Positions 1-10,753 of a stretch of DNA of 64,000 nt are shown here, piece after piece. Under the pieces are notes generated by a model. The model did not search any database. It was given only the letters and a program-made list of their open reading frames with translations, and was not told where the DNA came from. The translations under genes and the position numbers were made by a program. Origin of the DNA: Tetracentron sinense (taxonomy: Eukaryota > Streptophyta > Magnoliopsida > Trochodendrales > Trochodendraceae); contig CM026554.1 of assembly GCA_015143295.1 (NCBI GenBank), forward strand, positions 51,706,627-51,770,626, in the 5' to 3' direction. Numbering within the stretch: position 1 is the stretch's first letter; every line of letters starts with the position of its first letter.

Positions 1-1455
1 TGGAAGGCCTGCTCACATTCCTCGTTCCACTCAAACTTCACTCCCTTCTTGGTTAGGTGAGTCATGGGAGCTACTAGGCGAGAAAAACTTTCCACAAATC
101 TTCGATAATATCCTGCCAGTCCTAGAAAACTTCGAATCTCGAACACATTCTTCGGTCTCTCCCAGTTCATAACTGACTCAATCTTCGATGGGTCCACTGA
201 GATGCCCTCCTCCGAAATTACATGACCCAGAAACTGCACTTTCGTCAGCCAAAAATCACACTTACTCCTCTTTGCATACAATTTGTGACTGAAGTGCAAT
301 CCTTAGATGTTGATCATGTTCCTCTCGAGTCTTTGAATAGATCAAGATGTCATCCACGAACACTACTATAAACCGGTCCAAATACTGCTTGAACACCCGG
401 TTCATTAAATCCATAAAAGCCGCGGGAGCATTGGTCAATCCAAAAGGCATAACTAGAAATTCAAAATGCCCATAGCGAGTGCGGAAAGCCGTCTTGGAAA
501 CATCCTCTTCCTTCACCCCCAATTGATAGTATCCCGATCGAAGATCAATCTTTGAAAAGAATCGAGATCCCTTCAATTGATCAAATAAGTCATCTATTCG
601 CGGCAAATGATATTTATTCTTTATGGTCATCCTATTCAATTGACGGTAGTCTATACATAGGCGGAGTGTATTGTCCTTCTTCTTCACAAATAAAACTGGT
701 GCTCCCCAGGGTGAGGTGCTAGGCCGAATAAAACCCTTATTCTGAAGATCTTGGAGTTGCTCCTTCAGTTCTCGTAGCTCAACAGGTGCCATACGATAGG
801 GTGCAATGGATATTGGGGCCGTGCCAGGCTGAACTTCGATTACAAATTCCAACTCTCTCCTTGGAGGCAAGCCAGGCAACTCATCCGGAAATACGTTAGG
901 GAAATCCTGAACAATTGGGACAAAATCTGAAAAATTTTCTTCACTCTCTTCACCAACCACATGAGCTAAGAAACTTGAATACTCCACGTCTTTTGGTCGA
1001 TGAATTCGGGGTTCCAACACTGGAAGTGGGGGAGAAACATTCTTATCACCAAAAAATTGAATCATTGGTCCTCCACGAATATGGAAAGAAACCCTCTTCC
1101 TGAAACAATCCATCGTAGCATAATAGGCTGCCAACCAATCCATGCCTAAGATTACATCATACTCAAACATTCCTAGGAGAACTAGATCAACCAGAAAATC
1201 TTGGTCCCTTATCCGAATAGAACAAGACCGATATATTCTATCGGTCTCTACACTATTTCCTACTGGAGTAGCCACACACAAAGCTGATTCAAGGGATTCA
1301 AACTCCAGACCCAACACAGATGCAAAAGATGTTGATATGAAAGAATGTGAAGAACCCGGATCAAATAAAACTTTAGCCCAAGAATTATACACTAGAAAAG
1401 TACCTTCCACCACAGTATTCTGGGCTACGTTGTCCGGCTGGGCTAAAGCAAACAC
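1..1455 (-). pseudogene. Ty3 pol remnant: aspartic protease and reverse transcriptase
   Basis: The open frame from 1455 to 262 carries a retropepsin-like segment with the active-site triad as DPG (usual form D-S/T-G) and then the RT palm: [51 protein letters not shown] and the catalytic [10 protein letters not shown]. The frame breaks near 290, where the HLRIALQ stretch runs into a premature stop. Bases 1 to about 285 continue the same RT in another frame ([13 protein letters not shown] and onwards to the start of the connection domain), so a small indel separates the two parts. The enzyme would copy element RNA into cDNA in virus-like particles, but this copy cannot make a complete product. 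Confidence 0.9.
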
Positions 1456-2567
1456 TCGACCCTGATCCCTGGGTCTCCGATTACCATCCTGTTGTTGTTG
1501 TTGAGGCCTCTGTTGAAACTGCTGCTAGGGTCTTTGCTGAAATTGTTGCTGAGGTGGTGGTGGCTGATAGGGTAGCCGTTGCTGCTGTTGTTGGGAATAT
1601 TGTGGACGCATAGGCTGTTGGTGTTGAAATCCCTGCCGCTAATGTATCTGCTGTGTACTTCCACGTGGACAGTCCTTCTTGATATGACCTTCTGGCCACA
1701 CCTATAACATGTCAAATCCTGACGTCCATTACGTTGGTCCCAAAGTCCTTGACCAAACTGTTGCTGTGGCTGAATGGTCCTTTGTCTCTTGTTTGGGTCA
1801 TTTCTCTGTTGACCCTCTCTCTGGTTTTTGTCCTGACTTCTCCAACCGTTGTCTCGAATTTTCTTGATGTCCTCTAGTTCTCCCTCAACTAGCAAGGCTC
1901 TCTCCACCATCTCAGAATACATGCGGATATTGACTGCAATGAGTTTCTCTCGAATAGATGGTCTCAAACCCTGTCGAAACTTCTTTGACTTTAGTTCTTC
2001 CGTCGCAACTAGGTGTGGTGCAAAACGAGACAGTTTTGCGAACTTTGCCTCATACTGGCTAACAGTCAGACCTTTCTGAATTAGGTCAAAAAATTCTCGC
2101 ATCCTTTGGTCTCTAGTTGCCTCAGGAAAGTATTTCTCATAGAAGACTACCTCAAACTGATCCCAAGTCATAGTCCTGACATCACGAGTCCTCTTAATCG
2201 AGTCCCACCAAAAATCTGCATCTCCCTCGAGCATATATGATGCCAATGGCACCCTCTGCTGGTCCGTCGTCCCCAAGATGTCTAATACCTTACGAATTTG
2301 TTTAACCCACTTCTCGGCCTCTACAGGGTTGGGTTCTCCTCTAAACACTGGTGGGTTCAGTCTCCTAAAATCTTTGACCGCTGACATCATACAGTGCTCT
2401 TCTGTTCTAGCACGCTCTGGAGTCTGATGTCCCATTGCAGCTTGTTGCAGCATTGTCTCCTGCTGCTGGTGCATAACCTCTGACATGCCCCGTAGAACCT
2501 GGAGCATCTCAGCCATGTCATCCTGTCCATGCGAGGTAGAAGATCCAGTAGGAACACCTTTAGGCAT
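1443..2567 (-). pseudogene. Ty3 gag remnant with broken CCHC zinc knuckle
   Basis: The 374-residue frame contains a retrotransposon gag domain (FRGEPNPVEAEKWVKQI, then WDQFEVVFYEKYFP) and a basic, Gln-rich tail. The nucleic-acid-binding knuckle begins as CYRCGQK near 1715, but a one-base loss then shifts the frame so that the remaining GHIKKDC part is read out of frame. In that other frame there are two TAG codons, at 1641-1639 and 1527-1525, before the protease begins. Gag and pol therefore probably formed a single frame that is now cut in three places. The start is the methionine of MPKGVPTG, 309 bases into the element past the primer site. Confidence 0.88.
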
Positions 2568-2875
2568 GTTCTACACACAGGATACACACCATTAGTATTC
2601 TCTCACAGACGATATTTATCTATGGGTTATGTATGCTGTGTCATTATGTAATGTCCATGTATAATTAACAAATTATTTGGTGTCACAAATATAGCACATC
2701 ATTCGGGGTAATTACAAATTATTTGTAAATTCATTCTTAGACACTACTCTTAGGTTATTCACTCCTTATTCATGCCTTATAGATGGTCTTTGGTACATAA
2801 AAAAAAATACTTTCAAATTGTTTTTTTTTTTTCTCATGGATCAATTATGACTAGATCCTAGGATTTACTAACCAT

Positions 2876-2887
2876 GCTCTGATACCA
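2876..2887 (-). other. tRNA-iMet primer binding site
   Basis: On the minus strand the bases read TGGTATCAGAGC, the standard plant tRNA-iMet primer binding site. They sit three bases inside the LTR end ...TTGACA at 2891. This fixes the element's orientation and its LTR boundary. Confidence 0.95.
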
Positions 2888-2890
2888 ATT

Positions 2891-4955
2891 TGTCAAGCCC
2901 CGATTTCTAAATACTCACAACTCAGCCCATTATCTATGGTCTAGCCTGAGATCCAGAATTCGGGGGTGAGAGTTAATTAGTAATTAAATTTGGAATTGAT
3001 GTTTTTGGCACATTAAAATTAGTTTTTATTTATGTATATATATATTTTTTTTATTCATACTTATAAGGAAATTAGACTCGATTGTCAATTTGAAAATATT
3101 TTCCTATATTGTACTTCAAATTAATTTTTGGTGAGAGAAATGGGATTAAATCCAAGTATTTAGTTGCTAGAATTTTATAGACTAACAGGACCAATGATAC
3201 TAATAAATACTTTAAAAATTGGATTGTTACTCAAACTAAGTAGAACCATTTTTTTTATTTTATATTTTTTATAACTGATTGAACTTAGACCTTTGAAAAT
3301 CACTATCTCAACTTTACAATATCTCTATTATGGTTCTTAGATTCAAAGAATTATGAGTACTCTACTACTGGAATTATAGACATCAATGAAAATTCCAAAT
3401 AGAAAAATGCAAAATAAATATAAATTTTATCCTTTTTAGTCCCCATTTTTTTTTTTTTTTGATAACTCCTTAATCAATAGGGAACTCCTTGAGATTTAAT
3501 TTTCTGATTTGAATATAAAAATGTTTTCCCGAACTGATCCAAAGCACAATAAATTTACAGCAAAGAAAACATATACTAATAATGAGATGAAATGAACTTC
3601 ATTAAAATCCAACAATTCAAGTACTCCAACTATTCATTAAATCATCCTCTTATTACCCAATACATGTCAAACACAACAAAAATAAAATAACAGTAATGAA
3701 AAGTCCTCTCTTTCTCCAGTCCAATCTTCATGAATCCTCAATTAAGCATCTGAAATTAATAATAAAGGGTGAGCAATGAAGCCCAGTAGGGAACACACCC
3801 TAATTCTTAAAAATTAACACATAACAAGGAGCAAAATCATACATGCAATTAACAAAAATTTATATGTAAAGCATTAGGATAATAATATGAAAATTCAAAG
3901 CTTCCCGGCCGATTTCTAAAAACTCCTAGCCATCCCAAGCAAGGGATCTTCTCCGGAGGTTTTAGGGCCTTTCACCCAAGGACCCATGGTCCTAGCTTGC
4001 TCCTTTAGGGGCTCTCACCCAAGGACCCAATGCCCTTCGTTAATGCACTACATTACCATTCGATCTACTAAACACATAAATCAATGACTTTATATTCAAG
4101 CATTCAATCTATCATATGCATTTCTTACAATTTTTTTCTTTTTTTTTTGCACACTATATATTTCATAACATGCATAAACACACCAAATAAAATAAAATAG
4201 ATCTAGATCATGCTTTCAATGTCGTGCGTTAATTTAAAGAGAATAAAGGTGAACCTACCTTTGTTTTACTTCGGTGAATTTCTTCAATCTTGATCTCTTC
4301 CTTCTTCAAGCTTGTTCTTCCGGTTGATCTTCCTCTAGATTACGTAACTAGGTGTTAATGTTATTTGCAATAAAATTGATGAGAAGGATAAAATGACTAA
4401 ATGAAATGAGAAGGGATTGAAAGAGGTAATAGTAGGTGTTCATAGTGCCCACGTTTTTGGGTTTCAAAGGTGCGGAAAGGCACTTTCTCATTGGTCTCTT
4501 TGACCACTTTCCCTCTTTCTCTCTCTAATAACTACTCAAAGCCCCTTTTCCTCTATCCTTGACATGTGTTGCAATCATAACCTTTCACCCATCATTTGAA
4601 TCTCCTTATTCAACTACAAGGAGCCATGTGTCCCTTGACCAAGTCTCCCACAATTTGAATTCAAATTAAATAAGAGAAAAAATAGTTGAGATGTGCTCAC
4701 AACCTAGGTGGCACCCTATCCAAAATCTATAAGATGAAGATGTCCTCAACAAATTTGGGTTTTGTTGAGCCCACTAAAATTTAATGATTAGGCCCTCACA
4801 CAATAATTAATAATAAACAAAAAATTAAATAATAATAAATTAAATATAAGAAACATTAATTACCACAATTGCCACTAATACCACTAAAACATTGGGTTGT
4901 CTTGAATTTAGTCTATGAGCTTACTTGGGTCCATAATTAGGGTTAGGATATTACA
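2891..4955 (-). repeat. 5' LTR of the Tekay-like element (2,065 bp)
   Basis: On the minus strand the LTR starts TGTAATATCCTAACCC at 4955 and ends CGGGGCTTGACA at 2891, giving TG...CA ends. It directly abuts the primer binding site. Five bases outside the outer end (CTATC, 4956-4960) would be the target duplication; its partner is outside the window. The LTR holds AT-rich tracts and a short cluster of repeats with CTCACCCAAGGACCC near 3971-4028. No coding frame is present. Confidence 0.88.
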
Positions 4956-5330
4956 CTATCGATCGCCCAAACGTTATTTTGTTCCGGGAAACTCCTAAAA
5001 TCAGCTTTAGAGAGTTCCATGTTTTGGGAAACTCCTATATTGATAGGGATTCCGTTTCCTCTTGTGTTTGGGGTTTCTTTTGGGCTATAAAAGAGAGGCT
5101 TGGGGTTTTTGTAAGAAGTCAAGTAAGATTGTCAAAGCTATTTGGGTTGAGAGAACAAGAAGACTTTTGTGAGAGAGAGCATTGTGAGCTTTCCTTGGGG
5201 TTTGATATTCGTTGTGGGTTCTTCTCTTTTGTATTCTTCTCTTGGATTAGTGAAGATATTTGGTATGATGTGACCGTGGACGTAGGCATTTAGGCCGAAC
5301 CACGTAAATCTTACTTTGTGGTGTTTTTTT
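4956..5330 (+). repeat. LTR fragment of a Ty1/copia-type element
   Basis: It contains TATAAAAG (5086-5093), a GT-rich leader and, at about 5294-5311, GGCCGAACCACGTAAATC, a phrase common near the 3' end of plant copia LTRs. No primer site or internal domain follows, so this is a fragment or solo LTR. The short frame at 4979-5293 is LTR sequence, not a gene. Confidence 0.55.
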
Positions 5331-6586
5331 TTTGCTATATTTATTTTTCATTGTCGTTTATTCTATACTAAGGGGTTTCCGCATAACAATATCAACCATT
5401 GCACCCTATTGGGACTTGATCCTAGAACAAAGTTGTGGTATGTTATACACGCAACCAATGGGGCAAGCATTGCTTCCCCGACTAGGTGGAGATTAAGTTG
5501 TGATTTGGGGCTTTTGTTATATACTGTTTTCAAATTTTTTAAGAAATTTGTCTCTTTTGGATAAAGGGTTTTGTCACACTTATGTTTCCATAGGTCCTCT
5601 TGAGTATCATCAAAGTTTCGGGGGCTATGTCTTATGTGAAGGGGTGTGATGGTGTCTATACGAGTGCATCATATCCTTTTTCATCACCTCACAAGTCTTT
5701 GGTCACTTGTTGAAAGGTTTTCTCCTCTTGCAAACATTCTTTCTATCATCATTTTTTCCCGGGTTATATTGTTAAGTGGTTTGGGTCCGTGACTTATGAG
5801 TGAACACAAAAGAGGGAGGTCGATTGTCCATGTAGCCTTTTGTAGTGAGCGGATATCATCCCAAAGGGGAAAATTTGATTTCAAGCCAAGTGACTTCGGT
5901 CACGCCTTCACCAAATTTAAAGCGATAAGTTTTTTTTTTTTTTTTTGTCATATTATTTTGTTTTGTTGTGTCATTTATCTTGTCTTGAATCCCAAAAGTT
6001 TTAAGGCTTGAGATTGATTATTTTCATTTTTGTTATTTTATGTTCTCATTTTGATTATAGTAACTAAGTATGAAAGAAATATTTTTCGTTGTAATTCTTC
6101 ATTTATAACTCCCTAGTGTTTTGATTAGAATTGGAAAAAATAAGCCTCATGGGATATCCACGGTTACATTGACTGTGTTAGTGAGGATATCAAAAAAAAA
6201 AAAAAAGATAGAAAAATAAATTTATTGAGAATAACTTGGATGATTACAATGACCTCTAATAGGGTTTATATAGAGATTACATTGACCTCAAGATAGAAAC
6301 CTAATCTAATCAAATCCTTGATTTATGCTAATTCAATAATGTCTATGAGATCTTGTGTATCTCATAGATATTACATCATTATTTCCCTAAAATAATATTT
6401 CTCTAATACCATGAGGCTCATATGAGGCACATGCCTCATGCCTCATGCCTTGAGGTTCACTTTATGTATTTGACGTGTACTTCATACATTAACTAAAATT
6501 AGGGTTTTAGCCACATAACTGAGACTTAAATGTCGATTTTTTTTTAATATAAAAAAACTTGTTATTTGTTTCAACTAATAACAAAA
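5331..6586. other. Gene-free AT-rich stretch with retroelement debris
   Basis: No coding exon is recognised. Sequence after 5331 may continue the copia-type remnant. Around 6187-6400 a poly(A) run is followed by a stretch resembling an inverted copia LTR (AATAAATTTATTGAG, then GGGTTTATATAG). These are weak resemblances only. Confidence 0.4.
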
Positions 6587-6760
6587 AATTCAGTCTATGG
6601 GTAGTTGGGTACTCCCGAATCCTAACCGTCTATAGCTAACAAGATTTAGCTTGCCTTGTATTATCTTTTCAAATTCCACATCAGCTCTAATCTTGACCCT
6701 TTAGTAATTGAATTAAACGGTTACACCTGTATGAATAAGTGCCTGATATGGTCACCACAT
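6587..6760. repeat. Dispersed repeat with TACTCCC...ATCCTAACC ends
   Basis: The stretch carries GGGTACTCCCGAATCCTAACC, followed by a line similar to segments near 40130-40260 and 40580-40975 (TACTCCCAAATCC, then ATTAGAATTGATGTGAC). The family therefore occurs at least four times in the window. I see no coding potential. Confidence 0.55.
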
Positions 6761-6935
6761 TGATTTTGTAGTACTAAGTAAAATAGAGAGCCTGTGGAGC
6801 TCACTTTCTAGCTGTTATATTTATTTTTCACATTCTATTACATATTCCTATGGCACATATTCCTATGGCCCCTGATAATTAAAAAGTGGAGCCAAAGGGC
6901 CCCACAAATTAATGGTGCTAGGGTTCCTAGGTAGG

Positions 6936-7526
6936 GAGGAGTGTAAATGAGCCGAGTTGAGCTGAGCTGGGTGCTACTCAAGCTTGGCTCGTGGCATATA
7001 TATGCTGGCTCAAGCTCGTCTTGAGCTCTCGAATGCTAGCTTGGGCTTGGCTCGTCTATAAATAATCGAGCTCGAGTTAGCTCGCGAGCTTGCCTTATTA
7101 TTTTTGGCTCGTTTACCCTTAATTTTAACAAAAAAAATTCAAATCTAAGAGTTGAACATGCCTATTGGATTCCCCCTCCCCCTCCCCCCCAATATAGTTA
7201 TTCTCCCCCCCAGTATAGTTATTCTCGTGAGGCTAATGGGAGAAACATGATATACAGAATCTATAAATTATGATAGGGTGAAGTTACCTTTTAAGTTTAA
7301 TATTCACAACAAATTCATATTTATGTTTCTTAACTTTTATGTGAAAATTAATATTATTAGGGTATTATAAGTAGTACATTAAAATTCCGCCCATTGCTTG
7401 TGTTCGGTTTGATTAACAAACGAGCTCATTCATCTAGCTCGGCTCGTCTCAAGGAGCTCAAATATCCAACTCAAGCTTTGCTCATTTCGAGACGAATCGA
7501 GCCAGCTCGGTTCATTGACAGCCCTA
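6936..7526. mobile_element. Foldback (hAT-like) element rich in GAGCTCG
   Basis: The left end reads GAGGAGTGTAAATGAGCCGAG and the right end, complemented, TAGGGCTGTCAATGAACCGAG, forming an imperfect terminal inverted repeat. The subterminal arms are made of GAGCTCG/AGCTTG motifs in opposite orientations. The ends resemble the elements at 18558 and 39303. A target duplication is not clear here (TAGGTAGG versus GGAGGTAG). There is no transposase frame, so it is non-autonomous. Confidence 0.65.
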
Positions 7527-8011
7527 GGAGGTAGTGGATGCAACATTCCTCCCCGTCCCCGTCCCCCTCTTCCTCTTTGTGGTCCTGTAGTGGGGGCAGT
7601 CCAGGGGTATTATTTTCATTTAAAAACCACATAGTTTTAATTTTGGCTGGAACTTCTGTATTGAGGGTTTTTTTAGTTGGACTAGGAATAGGCATTGTTA
7701 CTCTAGCCATTTCGTCATTCTATATAAGTAATCGATTTTTAGTCTTGTTTTCTAACCACTTGTACTTATGATCTTCACACAGTGGAAGCTCTAGGATCGT
7801 TTCGCTCTTGTGGTCCCTAACGTGACAAACCATGTAAACTTGTGTTCTATATATGTTTTCTTCTTTGCTTGTTTTTTTCTCCGTTTTTCATGTGCTCATC
7901 GACCCTAGTATTGCATTTCTGCACAACACAGCTATGCATAGTTCCTTTGAAGTCTAAACCAATCTAGGTCTACTCATGAAGTTTTATATCATTATTGGAT
8001 ACTTTATGCAG
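7527..8011. other. Non-coding upstream of first visible ureide permease exon
   Basis: A frame at 7538-7771 encodes a hydrophobic stretch but does not resemble the missing N-terminus of ureide permeases and has no convincing splice continuation. I treat this interval as intron or decayed upstream sequence, ending in the acceptor TTTATGCAG at 8003-8011. Confidence 0.5.
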
Positions 8012-9962
8012 GACAATTGGCCCTGTGTTATGTTTGCATTGGCTGGTGGAGTGTTTCTTAGCCTTGGGAACCTGTCTACACAATATGCTTTGGCTTTTGT
8101 TGGTTTGTCTGTGACGGAGGTGATCACTGCAAGCATAACTGTTGTTATAGGTAAACTTAATTTTGTACATCTCGAGATCTTAATTTTTTGGTGAGGCTTT
8201 CCATAATAAATTTATGATAGTAACATGATAACGAAGTTGTTTATACTGTTGCACATATATTTGAATGATGATATCTTAAGAACTTATTTAGAACTGTTTT
8301 GGAGCTAAATTGCTAAAGACACATCTATCTGAATTTGAGTGTAACTTCAGGGACAACCTTGAACTACTTCTTAGATGACCGAATCAACAAAGCCGAGATT
8401 CTTTTCCCTGGTGTTGGATGCTTCCTCATTGCAGTTTGTCTTGGGTCTGCTGTTCACTCCTCAAATACAGCCGATAATGAGGCAAAGCTTGGTGGTTCGT
8501 CAAATAGTTTCAAAAATTTGGAAGGGTATTCTTCTTTCCTCTAGAAATATCTTTCTAGCAACAGAATCATAATAAATCAATATTTGATTTTATCGAGAAT
8601 ATGGCACTCCTGATTCATCCATTGTTGTTTTTTTAAAATACTATTTTCTCCTTTTTTTTAATAATTATCGGATGTCAACTGAGTTGGAGTTTCGACTTCA
8701 TCTATTTTCCTTCTCATTCAAAATTTCCTTTCAATCAATAACTTAAATTGGAAACATGTTGATTCTACAATAAAATTCAAGTGTATTGATCACTCCGATC
8801 TTAATCCTAAAACTGATATACCCCAGAATTTCACCTTTGTCAGGGCCATAGAAATTTCAAGGGCTAAAGAAACATTTTCAAACATAGGTAAATAACTCTT
8901 TTGAGATTTAGAGTTGTATTTTACATTCTTTGTGCTAACTTAGACTATAATATTTAATATTCTTTAACAAAAACCAAATATTCCTAGATGGAACACGGGA
9001 TTTGGAGAACGAAAATGTTCGTGTGGAGAAGGCAAAGGCTGGAACTGCAGACTTCCTCATAGAACTTGAGAACAGAAGAGCGATTAAGGTTTGTGGTTCC
9101 ACTAGATTCTTCATGGGTGTTTACTGTACAATTGTATCAATTTGTGGGTGCCAGTGTGGCACTCCTAACACCCATATAGAAATATCTTATGTTGTAGAAT
9201 ATCAATGAGATTATTCTGATGATCCTCTTAACTGATAGGTGTTTGGAAAGAGCACTTTTATTGGACTGGGCATAGCTTTCTTTGCTGGTGTTTGCTTTTC
9301 TCTCTTTTCACCGGCATTCAACCTGGCGACGAATGACCAGTGGCACACAGTGAAAGAAGGGGTTCCTCATTTGGTCGTCTATACTGCATTTTTCTACTTC
9401 TCAGTATCTTGTTTTGTGATCGCTGTCATTCTAAATATCAGTTTCCTTTACCACCCAATACTCAACTTACCCAGGTCGTCATTGAAGGCTTATCTAAATG
9501 ACTGGAATGGCAGAAAGTGGGCCCTTTTGGCTGGACTCTTGTGTGGATTCGGGAACGGTTTTCAGTTCATGGGGGGGCAGGCTGCAGGATATGCGGCAGC
9601 CGATTCTGTTCAGGTTAGTATGTGTGTATGAAAGAAAAACCAGCAGAACTATCTATGAACATTGGCTGCAGCCAATCTGTTGGTGGCCTGGCATATCGAT
9701 GATCTGGATTTAAAAAAAATTGTGCTGCGTCGTACCCCGAACATGTTTTTTTCTTCCTCCAAATTCCATATAAATTACTCCTTCGAATTTTGTGTGACAA
9801 TATCAGGCACTTCCACTTGTGAGCACCTTTTGGGCTATACTTCTGTTTGGAGAGTACAGGAGGTCGTCCAGAAGAACATATGTGTTGCTTGTGAGCATGT
9901 TGTTCATGTTTATCGTTGCTGTAGGGGTGCTCATGGCATCGTCAGGGGATCGGAAGACATGA
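8012..9962 (+). CDS. Ureide permease (UPS family), first exon not in window
   Basis: Ureide permeases are plasma-membrane transporters of allantoin, uracil and related oxo-nitrogen compounds. Six exons join in phase: 8012-8150, 8351-8525, 8844-8887, 8988-9088, 9239-9613 and 9807-9962 (990 nt, 329 residues plus TGA), each with GT-AG borders. Family hallmarks are SLGNLSTQYAL, the run GLSVTEVITASITVVIGTTL, NYFLDDRINKAE, the loop TADFLIELENRRAIK, FSLFSPAFNLATNDQWHT, YLNDWNGRKW and MGGQAAGYAAADSVQ. About eight hydrophobic segments are visible. Full-length members have about 400 residues, so roughly 75 N-terminal residues, with the first membrane helices, are absent. The first visible exon starts at phase 0 with DNW. 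No suitable exon lies between 4956 and 8011. Exon 1 may lie beyond the retroelement to the left, or be lost. The remaining frames show no stop or frameshift. Confidence 0.93.
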
Positions 9963-10603
9963 TAATGTGGGTGGTTATCACAAAATGTGTAAAGAGTGGA
10001 TACTGCAGCGAAGATGGTTGCAAAAAAGATTGGAGGACTAAGGAGGTCTATTTGATTTCCAGAACAGAATTCGCGAGGATTAGCGGCTGAGAAAAGCTTA
10101 AAACCTGGACCTGAATTCTCTATCTATAATCAAATTTCTATCTATTTACAATGAATAAATCCACCATTAGATATCTTTTGCTCCAAAGTATAAGATTTGT
10201 AGCAAATGTTCCTTGTGTTGCAGCTCATATAACTCCAATGTGGAGAATTCTCTATGCTAGGATACTACTTCAGTGGAAGATAATAATTCTCAATATAATT
10301 CTATGAACTTAAGTTTAGACATTCTGTACCAGTCAAAATAAATGTAAAGTTCTTTAATCTTTTTAGTCTGGGTATGGGGTGTCTGAGCTCCAAGGCAAGG
10401 CATGCCCCAACTCCCGCATTGTTGGCATGCTTTGACATAATACTGGCCTATAAAATGGGATACCTATGAGAGTTTTTTTTTTTTTTTGTAACCGACGGTG
10501 TCCCAAAGCCTTCGAGCCAATGAGCCAATTACTAATCCCTTCAGATATCCATACTGACCCACTCTCAATTTTCCCTACGAGTACAGAGCCTTCCCACATT
10601 CAA
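9963..10603 (+). other. 3' UTR and flank of the ureide permease gene
   Basis: After the TGA, possible polyadenylation signals are AATAAA at about 10152 and again near 10338. The rest is AT-rich and non-coding; a frame at 10363-10599 is not convincing. Confidence 0.5.
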
Positions 10604-10753
10604 CATTTAATTTTTTTAAAAGTGATTTTTTTTTCTTTTTTTTACTATGTATGCAATTGATTAAAAGCAATAACCACCTTACATTTTTTTAAAAGTGATT
10701 TTTTTTCTTTTTTCTACTATTTATGCAATTGATTAAAAGCAATAACCACCTTA
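10604..10753. repeat. Tandem duplication, unit about 76 bp
   Basis: Two adjacent copies share TTTTTTTAAAAGTGATTTTTTT, then TATGCAATTGATTAAAAGC and AATAACCACCTT. The first ends near 10680 and the second follows directly. They differ by a few bases and in T-run length. Confidence 0.85.

Larger units (their letters stand above)
1..4955 (-). mobile_element. Ty3 chromovirus-type LTR retrotransposon (Tekay/Del-like), left part outside window
   Basis: Reading leftwards, the order is LTR (4955-2891), a tRNA-iMet primer binding site, gag, protease and reverse transcriptase, which is cut by the window edge. Integrase, chromodomain and 3' LTR must lie to the left, outside the window. The wording of the RT core and the 2-kb LTR fit the Tekay/Del lineage of chromoviruses; the lineage is my inference from recognition, not a tree. 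The copy is dead: gag has a frameshift in the zinc knuckle, two in-frame stops follow in the Gln-rich linker, and RT has another frameshift near 290. It lies upstream of the ureide permease exons on the opposite strand. Confidence 0.9.

Noticed and set aside
7538-7771. Hydrophobic 77-residue frame as missing UPS exon 1
   Set aside because: No UPS N-terminal motifs and no donor giving phase 0 into 8012.
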